Source of the DNA: Symbiopectobacterium purcellii_A
GTDB taxonomy: Bacteria > Pseudomonadota > Gammaproteobacteria > Enterobacterales > Enterobacteriaceae
Length of the DNA stretch: 64,000 bases
NCBI RefSeq assembly: GCF_052050035.1
Contig: NZ_CP189882.1
Location: 1,488,001 to 1,552,000, forward strand
Reading direction: 5' to 3'
How positions within the stretch are numbered: the stretch's first letter is position 1; each line of letters begins with the position of its first letter. The notes below the pieces were generated by a model that was given only the letters and a program-made list of their open reading frames with translations, had not been told where the DNA came from and ran no database searches. Shown piece after piece: positions 56,947 to 64,000 of this stretch. The position numbers and the translations under genes were made by a program.

Positions 56947-57684
56947 TTACTTGAGGTCCGCGACCGGCGCTTGCGTCAATGCCGCTTTCTGCGCCTCGAC
57001 GATAGTGTCAATGCCACCACGCGCCAGAGCGAGCAGCGCCAGCAGCTCTTCATGGCTGAACGGCTCGCCTTCGGCGGTGCCCTGCACCTCAATCATGCGG
57101 CCATCTTCGGTCATGACCACGTTCATGTCCGTTTCCGCGGCAGAATCTTCCACATATTCGAGATCGCACACAGCTTCACCGGCAACAATCCCCACGGAAA
57201 CCGCCGCGACCATGCCTTTGAGCGGGCTGGATTTGAGTTGGCCTTTTGCCACCATGCGATTGAACGCATCCGCCAGCGCAACACACGCGCCAGTAATGGA
57301 AGCGGTACGCGTGCCGCCATCAGCCTGCAACACATCGCAATCCAGCGTGATGGTGTATTCACCGAGCTTTTCCAGATCAACGGCAGCGCGCAGAGAACGT
57401 GCAATAAGGCGCTGAATTTCCAGCGTTCTTCCGCCTTGTTTCCCCCTGGCAGCCTCACGCGCATTGCGGCTATGGGTCGCACGCGGCAGCATGCCGTATT
57501 CAGCGGTTACCCAGCCTTTTCCCTGCCCTTTCAGAAAGCGTGGTACGCCTTCTTCTACCGTCGCGTTACACAGTACTTTCGTGTCGCCGAACGCTACTAA
57601 CACGGAACCTTCCGCATGCTTGGTATAGCCACGCGTTAGCGTGATGGGACGCACCTGTTGTGCACTTCGGCCTGACGGACGCAT
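56947..57684 (-). CDS. rph: Rph, ribonuclease PH
   Basis: 245 aa phosphorolytic 3'-exoribonuclease trimming tRNA precursors. MRPSGRSAQQVRPITLTRGYT, KGQGKGWVTAEYGMLPRATH, RNAREAARGKQGGRTLEIQRLIARSLR, DCDVLQADGGTRTASITGA, AAETDMNVVMTEDG. Full length (unlike the frameshifted K-12 allele), so coupling to pyrE attenuation should work. Confidence 0.97.
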   Translation of the reverse strand: MRPSGRSAQQVRPITLTRGYTKHAEGSVLVAFGDTKVLCNATVEEGVPRFLKGQGKGWVTAEYGMLPRATHSRNAREAARGKQGGRTLEIQRLIARSLRAAVDLEKLGEYTITLDCDVLQADGGTRTASITGACVALADAFNRMVAKGQLKSSPLKGMVAAVSVGIVAGEAVCDLEYVEDSAAETDMNVVMTEDGRMIEVQGTAEGEPFSHEELLALLALARGGIDTIVEAQKAALTQAPVADLK

Positions 57685-57906
57685 GAGATTCTCCGGGTTA
57701 TGCGCTGTTGATTGGCGCGCATTATACGGCCTTCGGACAACAATTCCTACTTTAGCTGCCGCGCGTTTCGCGATATCGGCAAGGGAATGTTGGCGTCTGC
57801 ATCAAGGCATAGCCTGAGGTTATACCCTCCCGACAAACAAGTATTCGTCAGCGATTACCCTGCATGAAATAGTTTTGATTATTCATTCACCAGAGGGATA
57901 CACGAG

Positions 57907-58205
57907 ATGCGCCAGATGCAGGTTGAGACCGTCAAACTCTCTCTGGCACGCCCGTGCAAGCGTGCGCAGGAATTGCGCAATGCCGTAAGCGTAGTCAGGA
58001 TCACCGTTGAAGAACAGGGATTTATCGGTTTAGGCGAATGTACGCCCGCGTTTGAATATCAAGAATCTGCCGCCAGCGTCTGCCGTCAACTTGACGCCGT
58101 GCGTGGTGCGGTTACACGCGGCGCGTCGAGGGATGAAATCCAAACGCTGCTCCCTCCTGGTGCGGCACGCAACGCACTCGATTGCGCACTGTGGCGCTTA
58201 AGTGC
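57907..58205 (+). pseudogene. L-Ala-D/L-Glu epimerase (enolase superfamily), 5' part
   Basis: N-terminal capping domain of a dipeptide epimerase of the YcjG/DgcB type: RNAVSVVRITVEEQGFIGLGECTPAFEYQESAASV and LLPPGAARNALDCALWRLSA. Start ATG after GAGGGATAC. About 100 of some 320 codons; the TIM barrel with its Lys and metal ligands is replaced by IS91. In enterics this place upstream of rph holds yicC, so the locus is lineage-specific. Confidence 0.85.
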
Positions 58206-59292
58206 ACGCCTAGGAATTTCAAACTTTTTTGGGCCCCTGATTTCGGGGGCTGGCAACGATGAAAACCGGCTTTTTTATCGTGAATGCCTCTGTGTTTGGG
58301 TGATTTTTGAACACATTGCGCGTTTTTTGATTACATCGCCGAATTCCAGGCAGAGTTTCCCCGCATTATCCAACGTAACGCATTCGCGCTATCTCCCCGG
58401 CGTTCGCGATTAGCTTCTCCAGGGCCGTTGCCGGCAGCGCCCGGCTGAACGCCATTTTTGCCCCGCACAGCAGGCAGGCAAACGGGTCTGTATTCAGTAA
58501 TCCCTGACTCAGCGTTGTGTATGTCACTGGCGCTGCTTTTTTCACATTATCCTGCCCCAGGGCTTTTCTCACCAGAGGCAACAGTTTTCCCACTACGCGG
58601 TTAGCCAGAAAACCAAAGTAACGCACCATCCGGAAATGCTTCTCCGGTATATGCTTTATCAGCCGCAGTATCAGCTCACGCTGACTGAGCGCCAGGTCTT
58701 CATGCCTCCCCGTCCGGTGATCCAGAAAACGCAGGGTGATGCGGCTTCCCCCGTCGTAGTGTGCCAGTCGCGCACCCGACACAGGCAGTTTTTTCAGGTA
58801 CCGGCCCAGGTACTTTGCTGTCTGCCGGGGATGTTTCGTCGGCTTCGCAAAATACACGTGCCAGTAAATCTCTCCCTGCTCATTTTTCCCCTGGCTGAGG
58901 ATAAAGCGCTTCCATTCATCATAATCCCGGATGTGAGCCAGCTGCGGCGGCAGAACAAGAGACTCCCATGCAGACAGCAGATGACTGGCGTACATTCCAT
59001 ACCCAGCGCGCCCTGACCTTCGGCAGGGCGAACGACAGTTTTTTCCAGGCACCGTGCTCATTTATGCCGCCGGAGGTCCACGACAGGTGAATATGGCAGT
59101 TCCAGTTAAGCTGGCGACCATACGTGTGAAGAGCGCCGAAAATACCGGTGGTCAGGCCCCGCTGCTCCGCAGCGTACAGCAGGTTGTCCGCCGCCAGCGC
59201 AAAGAGGCCATTCAGCAGCCAGCGGTTGGCTTCAAACAATAAGCGTGTTGCTTAATAGTGAAATAAGGGTGTTTCGGTGATTGAAGTAAATT

Positions 59293-60390
59293 TTACGCTG
59301 TTCTGAGATGGAAATTCCAAAGACCGGCGCTAAGGAGTAAGAAGGTATCATCAATAAAGGGTCTACGATTCCGTAAAATTTGGGTCATGCAACCGAGGCG
59401 CTTGATACCCGCGATGGCGTGTTCAACTGTAATACGGATGCCCGAGATTATTTTATTTTCTTGTTTTTGTTCAGGCGATAAAGGTCTTTTTCGAGTTCCT
59501 TTTTTTGGGATTTGTGTATTAGGATGCTGTTTATCTATACCTTGAAAACCGGTATCTGCCCAGATGGTTACCTCAGGAGGAATATGGCGAATTATATCGA
59601 CTTTATCGAGTAAGCGTTTATCGGCTTTGTTGAATAATTTAACCGTTTGATTTACATCTTCTTTAGTTAGAATGCATTTACAGAGAATGTATTTTGTTAG
59701 AACGACAAATCAAATAGTTAGCACAATAAAAAGCATTCCGAGAGGAAAAATTAGTCGTTGAAATTTTATAATGCTTATATAAATCAGTATCTTAAATTAT
59801 TCAACAAAGCCGCGTTTATCGTGACGGCGCCCATTTTTGCTCATGGGGATAAATCCAATTTGCCTTGTTTCGTCAGTCATAATAAGCGCTTTTCGAGTGG
59901 TCTGTCTTTTCTTTCCCGAATACATTTTTTTTCGCCGACGCAGATTCTTAGGCTTTTGGACAGGTCGCTCTGTCCCATCAATAAAGACGTCTTTAACTCC
60001 AGGAAAGGCGCGAAAAAATTCCTCAGCAGAGCGAATTTGACGAGCGGGCAAAACACATTCTCGCCCCAAAGTCATCTCTAAAACCGGCAATAATATTTTT
60101 ACCCAGCGACATACCCGTGTTCTATCTAAACCAAAAAGAAGTCCTTGCAAATCATAGGTCGGATAACATTTTAAATACAATAAAATAAAAAGCAGTTTAT
60201 CTAATGGGGTTGGGATAAATCCTTTCTGCCCTGCACCCATCTGCCGCTCGTGATCTTTTCGATTCTTTTTCCGATAAATCAAATAACAAGCTGAAAATTC
60301 AGCGGCTAAATTTTTCAATTCTTCGACTGATAATCCAATGATTGCTTTACATAAACGATTATCTCGTAACAACCGCTCTTTGTTGATCAT
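59293..60390 (-). pseudogene. IS5/ISL2-type transposase interrupted by MITE
   Basis: Restoring the MITE site joins the N-terminal part (MINKERLLRDNRLCKAIIGL... to SKNGRRHDKR) with LLDKVDIIRH... and the true C-terminus RLGCMTQILRNRRPF, FIDDTFLLLSAGLWNFHLRTA, which the copy at 1226 has lost. About 303 aa. Confidence 0.88.
59623..59811 (+). mobile_element. 189-bp MITE (IS903-type ends), in ISL2 element
   Basis: 9-bp duplication GCGTTTATC (59614-59622, 59812-59820). Third nesting level: epimerase, IS91, ISL2, MITE. Confidence 0.96.
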
Positions 60391-60808
60391 TTCAAACCTT
60401 TATTCTCTAAGTTAAACCTCTTTTTATTCTCAATAGCCTGACAAAAAATGCAAGTCTCTATTCAGCAACTAGTTTAATGGCCACAGGGTATCCGGCATCG
60501 TGAATGTGCCGTGCTGGCACGGCGTATCCGGCAGGCGGGCCATCATGGTGGCAATCCACAGGTCGGTGGCCTTTTTGCCGCAGGTCGGACATCCGCGTCC
60601 GTGGCAGCTCTGATGGATGTAACGGTGGTGAGTGCAGTCGGGGTTGCTGCAGCGAAATTCCCGGCTGCCCGTCAGTGGGGTGCCGCAGGCCAGCATCTTT
60701 GTGACAACCTCAATCTCTACAGGCCGGAGCGGGTATGCCTCCATGATGTCAGCCCATGCCCTGTTGCGCTGAAACAGCGTCTTCATGGGGCGGGGCTGTA
60801 TGCCGGTA

Positions 60809-61075
60809 TCATCCGTGCGGGTCATCGGAGAGCATCTCCGCTTCGGTTTCGTACAGGTCAAACCGGCGACAGGTATGGCAGAAGGCAACGTAGTGGTACG
60901 GAGAATCAGGGAATTCACTGTAGAAGGTGGTCCAGAACCACTCTGTGCAGTCAGGATCGTTGTCAACGAAAAGGCGGAATTGCTGGTAAGGGAGGTTGCC
61001 CTGTCGGACCACCGTTTTGAAAATCTGCTTAACCATTTTTGTATGAACGCGCTGATGCTCAGGGGAATGTGACAC
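60809..61075 (-). CDS. IS91 accessory small protein (orf1), third copy
   Basis: 88 aa, same sequence as the copy at 13289 (RRFDLYET). Precedes the broken transposase. Confidence 0.65.
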   Translation of the reverse strand: MSHSPEHQRVHTKMVKQIFKTVVRQGNLPYQQFRLFVDNDPDCTEWFWTTFYSEFPDSPYHYVAFCHTCRRFDLYETEAEMLSDDPHG

Positions 61076-61213
61076 GGGATAACCTTCGGCTGGCGGGTTT
61101 CAGAATATCGCTATTCTGCCACACTTCGATTTGCAGCCGCCAGGCTGCTTCGTTCCAGAGAGGCAGGAGAACAGGTAAATACGTTGCTGAAGTGTTTTTA
61201 ATGTATATGAGAT

Positions 61214-61254
61214 GTCCAGAGGATGCTAGAGACATCCTCTGGACTTTAAAGTCC
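61214..61254. other. Overlapping perfect palindromes near tRNA-Phe
   Basis: GTCCAGAGGATG-CTAGAGA-CATCCTCTGGAC (12-bp stem, 61214-61244) overlaps GGACTTTAAAGTCC (61241-61254). The GGAC is shared, so the two folds exclude each other. No gene nearby on the plus strand. Confidence 0.6.
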
Positions 61255-61360
61255 CGTGTTCAACATATGTGTGGTAAGCATATTTACCAACATTGTGCTG
61301 AGGGGACCCTCTGTCTTGCCCGTTAAGGATCTCATCTCTTAACGAACAGGCTCTGAAGAG

Positions 61361-61436
61361 TGGTGCCCGAACCCGGAATCGAACCAGGGACACGGGGATT
61401 TTCAATCCCCTGCTCTACCGACTGAGCTATCCGGGC
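61361..61436 (-). tRNA. pheU: tRNA-Phe(GAA)
   Basis: 76 nt including encoded CCA. Minus strand GCCCGGATAGCTCAGTCGGT, anticodon arm GGGGATTGAAAATCCCC with GAA, T-arm GGTTCGATTCC, TTCGGGCACCA. Acceptor stem pairs fully (one G-U). Position beside yjdC-dsbD matches enteric pheU. Confidence 0.97.
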
Positions 61437-61566
61437 AACGGGGCGCATTAAACCGTATTGGCCGCTTGCCGTCAACGGATTTGTGCAGGAAAAGCATCAA
61501 AACCACATTGATTGCCGACTTTTCAGTCAGGATGACGCATTTCTCAGCGTCGCGCCCCGTATTCTG

Positions 61567-62148
61567 TCAGGTCAGCGCACCGTTTTTGCGGCATAACGCA
61601 AAACGCAGTACATCCTCTGCCAGGCGGCGGGCGGTTGAGATGTCATCAGCATGGTGTTTGACCATTAACCGGCTCAGGCACCCTTCGAGAATCAATTCCA
61701 TCTGCTGAGCGACCATTTCTGGATCGTCCGTCTCCAACTGCGTCAGCAGTTCTCGCGTGTAGAAAAGCGATGCCTGTTTTTGACGCTCTGCAATCTGGTG
61801 AATGGGGTGATGGATATCAGGGTAGAAACTGCATGCGGCAATAAACAAGCAGCCGGGATAGCGTTGGTTTTGCAACGCTTCATGCAATACCTGATAGCGT
61901 GCCAGCAGCTTTTCCTCAACGGAGAGCGTTTCATCCAGTAATAGCTGGCGCCGCCAGGTATCCACCTGCTGACTATGGTGCCGCAGGCAATCATAGAGAA
62001 GTGCCTCACGATCTGGCCAGAAATCGGTCATGGCCTCGGCGGTGATGCTGTGCTTCTCAGCCAAGGTGTCTAACGTTAAGGCGGCAACGCCCTGTTGTTC
62101 CAGTAAGATCAGCGCGTTCTCAAGTACCTCGTCCCGCTGTAGTTGCAT
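61567..62148 (-). CDS. yjdC: YjdC, TetR-family regulator
   Basis: 193 aa. N-terminal HTH (VLENALILLEQQGVAALTLD, TLAEKHSITAEAMTDFWPDREALLYD) and an all-helical ligand-binding domain containing the C-x-F-I motif YPGCLFIAACSFYPD. Next to dsbD as in enterics; target and ligand unknown. Starts after GGGGAATATC. Intact. Confidence 0.92.
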   Translation of the reverse strand: MQLQRDEVLENALILLEQQGVAALTLDTLAEKHSITAEAMTDFWPDREALLYDCLRHHSQQVDTWRRQLLLDETLSVEEKLLARYQVLHEALQNQRYPGCLFIAACSFYPDIHHPIHQIAERQKQASLFYTRELLTQLETDDPEMVAQQMELILEGCLSRLMVKHHADDISTARRLAEDVLRFALCRKNGALT

Positions 62149-62194
62149 GATATTCCCCTTGATTCAGACTGGGACCGCCACCGTCGCAGTGGCT

Positions 62195-62398
62195 TATACC
62201 CGTCATACTTCAAGTTGCATGTGCGTTGGCTGCTCTCGTTATTCGGCCCATCCTTGGGCCTCACCGTTTACGAGGCCGCCGCACGCGGCGTTTAGATCAG
62301 CTCCCGGCAGATTTGTCACCCGGATCACTGACTTGAGTAAGCGCATCGGGGGTCCTTCATGTGCCGCCTTCCTGCAACTCGAATTATTTAAGGTGTAT
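62195..62398. repeat. Enterobacterial long palindromic intergenic repeat
   Basis: Begins TATACCCGTCATACTTCAAG and ends GAATTATTTAAGGTGTAT; the arms (CGTTGGCTGC..., CACCCGGATCACT) match the long imperfect palindromes dispersed in Yersinia, Serratia and Pectobacteriaceae genomes. Its right end overlaps the dsbD stop codon. Confidence 0.75.
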
Positions 62399-64000
62399 TG
62401 CCCAGTTTTTGCAAATGTGTCCGGAACGCCTCGGCATCCATAAAACCCGTAATGCGTGACTCGGGAATCTCCCGGCCGTTACTGTCAAAAAAGAGTATGG
62501 TTGGTAACCCCATAACCTGAAATTTTTTTAGCAATGCATTTTGCTGCGCATTGTTGGCGGTCACATCCGCCTGAAGAAGTTGAAAACCAGCCAGCGCCTG
62601 TTTAACGCTCGCATCGCTGAAGGTGTACTTCTCAAACTCTTTGCAGGCGACACACCAGTCGGCATATAAATCCAGCATAGCAGGGCGCTGACTGCTGGTG
62701 AGGGATTGGTTCAACCCCTCCAGATGATGAACAGGTATAAACGGCAGGGTTGATGTATGAACGGTGCTGGCTTGGCTTGATGAAGGCATTAGCCATTCTT
62801 GCAATGGACGAGCCACGGTCACGGCACCAATCAAAAGCAGCAGTTGTATCAAACGCATTCCGCGCCAATGGCTGCGCAAACCCAGCATGATCAGCCATGC
62901 CAGGAAGGAAATTATCAGCAGGCTCCACAGGCGAGCCCCCCAGATATCGCCTACAACGCGTTCCAGCAGAAAAACCGGCAAGGCCAAAATGACAAACCCA
63001 AAAGCCGTTTTGATGTGCTGCATCCAGGGGCCGCTGCGGGGTAAAAAGCGATTGCCGAACAGCGTTACCGCGATAAGCGGCAAGCCCATACCGAGCGCAT
63101 AGAGATAAAGGATGCCGCCGCCAGCGACGCTATTACCGCTTTGCGCAATGTAGAGCAGGATGGCGCTGAGAGGCGCGGTGGTGCAAGGCGAGCAAATCAG
63201 CCCTGCTAGTGCCCCCATGCAAAAGACCCCGCCAAGAGAGCCGCTTTGTTGTCGATTGCTCCACAGCGCCAGACGTGTTTGCAGGGCGGAGGGCATTTGT
63301 AGGTTATAGAGACCAAACATCGACAGCGCGAGTGCGATAAACAGCAGTGACAAACCGATTAACACGGCCGGATGCTGTAGCGCCGCCTGAAAGCGCAGCC
63401 CCGCTGCCGCGATGACAATGCCGAGCAACGTGTAGGTCAGGGCCATGCCTTGCACATAGGTGAACGCCAGCAGCAGGGTGCGGCGCGCGGATAATTGCTG
63501 TTTCCGGCCAAGAATCAGCCCGGAAATCAGTGGGTACATCGGGAGCACGCAGGGGGTGAAGGCAACACCGATACCGATCAACAGCGCCCAAAGTGGAGAA
63601 AACGGCAGCGGCGCAGGTGCTACCGGTGCTGTGACGGGGGAAATCGTATTGCTGTGCGTTGGCTGCTGGTCTGCGGTCACGGCACTTAACGGAATTTCCC
63701 GCGTTTTAGGTGGGTAGCAAAAACCCGCATCGGCACAGCCCTGATAGGTAACACGCACGGTGGCGCCCGCCGTGCTCTGCCTAATAGGGACGGTTACCGT
63801 GAGGCTATCGCGAAAGATTGCCACTTCGCCAAAAAAATCGTCTTTGTGCGGCAGGCCGGCGGGTATGGATATGTCGCCTAACACGGCTTGGCCGGGAGCC
63901 AGCGTGATTTTGTCGCGATAGAGGTAATAGCCCGGGTGGATTTGCCAGCGTAGCGTCAGCGTCTCTTGCTGTTGCTGAAAATCGAAAGCAAATGCGCGAT
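62388..64000 (-). CDS. dsbD: DsbD, thiol:disulfide interchange reductase (5' partial)
   Basis: 537 residues visible; about 30-50 N-terminal residues lie outside the window. Carries electrons from cytoplasmic thioredoxin to periplasmic DsbC/DsbG/CcmG. N-terminal domain with redox pair in GCADAGFCYPP; eight-helix central domain with redox Cys in AFTPCVLPMYPLISG and GLICSPCTTAPLSA; C-terminal thioredoxin-like domain with DWCVACKEFEKYTF and a cis-Pro MGLPTILFF. Ends QKLGNTP, its stop codon inside a palindromic repeat. Confidence 0.97.
   Translation of the reverse strand, partial: RAFAFDFQQQQETLTLRWQIHPGYYLYRDKITLAPGQAVLGDISIPAGLPHKDDFFGEVAIFRDSLTVTVPIRQSTAGATVRVTYQGCADAGFCYPPKTREIPLSAVTADQQPTHSNTISPVTAPVAPAPLPFSPLWALLIGIGVAFTPCVLPMYPLISGLILGRKQQLSARRTLLLAFTYVQGMALTYTLLGIVIAAAGLRFQAALQHPAVLIGLSLLFIALALSMFGLYNLQMPSALQTRLALWSNRQQSGSLGGVFCMGALAGLICSPCTTAPLSAILLYIAQSGNSVAGGGILYLYALGMGLPLIAVTLFGNRFLPRSGPWMQHIKTAFGFVILALPVFLLERVVGDIWGARLWSLLIISFLAWLIMLGLRSHWRGMRLIQLLLLIGAVTVARPLQEWLMPSSSQASTVHTSTLPFIPVHHLEGLNQSLTSSQRPAMLDLYADWCVACKEFEKYTFSDASVKQALAGFQLLQADVTANNAQQNALLKKFQVMGLPTILFFDSNGREIPESRITGFMDAEAFRTHLQKLGNTP

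Larger units (their letters stand above)
59241..60475 (-). mobile_element. IS5-family (ISL2-like) element, full copy with MITE
   Basis: Ends AAGCGTGTTGCTTAATAGTG and AAACTAGTTGCTGAATAGAG (inverted, 13 of 20 matching); 3-bp duplication AAT (59238-59240, 60476-60478), the size and ANT pattern usual for the ISL2 group. Contains a 189-bp MITE. Confidence 0.92.
58366..60825 (-). pseudogene. IS91 transposase, interrupted and frameshifted
   Basis: 5' part 60825-60479 and 3' part 59240-58366 around the ISL2 insertion; an extra G near 58983 shifts the frame (…RARWVWNVRQSSAV instead of …RQYLLSAWESL). Dead. Confidence 0.88.
58206..61155 (-). mobile_element. IS91-family element with nested ISL2 element
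   Basis: Ter half 58206-59240 and ori half 60479-61155 total 1712 bp: one more than the complete copy, owing to an inserted G near 58983. DNA beyond the ori end (61156) is not epimerase sequence, so IS91 sits at a deletion joint or carried one. Confidence 0.92.

Noticed and set aside
61321..61344. tRNA-Phe 3' repeat as an att site of an integrated island
   Set aside because: No second copy of the tRNA 3' end and no integrase in the window; only a small hairpin CGTTAAG/CTTAACG is seen.

Overview
The window is a chromosomal segment of an Enterobacterales bacterium that is decaying under an insertion-sequence (IS) burst. The housekeeping genes and their order are those of the enteric core: ugpBAECQ-yhhA-trmL, hldD-waaF-waaC-waaL with a waaQGPB-type core operon, kbl opposite hldD, uspA-uspB-pitA-yhiN, yiiQ-tpiA, radC-coaBC-dut-slmA-pyrE-rph, and tRNA-Phe-yjdC-dsbD. 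An auxin-carrier-like permease, a flavocytochrome-type reductase, an L-Ala-Glu epimerase and two GT8 LPS transferases recall Pectobacteriaceae (Dickeya/Pectobacterium/Sodalis-like). The IS load and pseudogenes suggest a recently host-restricted lineage (Symbiopectobacterium- or Sodalis-type). That placement is inference; no rRNA or marker phylogeny is available here.

Layout. 1-2115: IS256 and an IS5/ISL2-type element abutting a ugpB remnant. 2116-7504: ugp glycerol-3-phosphate operon, in which only ugpC is intact; ugpB is truncated, ugpA and ugpE are split by IS630 copies, and ugpQ carries two frameshifts. 7680-9589: permease split by a MITE, yhhA, trmL. 9604-14143: stacked relics of IS91, IS21, IS630, IS30 and a Tn3-family transposase. 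14144-19143: a chemoreceptor pseudogene, yidA and a DUF1471 gene, bracketed by two MITEs and lying inside one IS91 element. 20039-22018: an acetyltransferase pseudogene. 22353-34429: LPS core and heptose genes, mostly intact. 34673-40808: kbl stub, nested IS30/MITE/IS630, uspA, broken uspB, pitA, yhiN stub. 40809-45507: a flavoprotein pseudogene with five insertions. 45937-47401: yiiQ, tpiA. 47516-52817: IS903, phage-like relics, a half tRNA-Lys, and nested IS256/IS3/IS30. 52818-58205: radC remnant, then intact coaBC, dut, slmA, pyrE, rph and a truncated epimerase. 58206-61155: IS91 containing ISL2 containing a MITE. 61361-64000: tRNA-Phe, yjdC, dsbD (runs off the edge).

The unusual content is the mobile-element ecosystem. 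There are seven complete copies of a 189-bp MITE with IS903-type ends, each with a perfect 9-bp target duplication. There are ten copies of a 92-bp MITE with the ends of the resident 880-bp IS630 element, each at a duplicated TA. A third, 151-bp MITE also sits at a TA. Because the duplications are exact, most disrupted genes can be restored on paper to the base, giving an insertion order. The elements are not only disruptive: one 189-bp MITE lies between the RfaH ops/JUMPstart leader and waaQ, one lies exactly between the Shine-Dalgarno and start codon of radC, and paired 92-bp MITEs bracket a 4.8-kb segment that appears to have been moved into an IS91 copy by MITE-MITE recombination. I found no CRISPR array, defence island or biosynthetic cluster.
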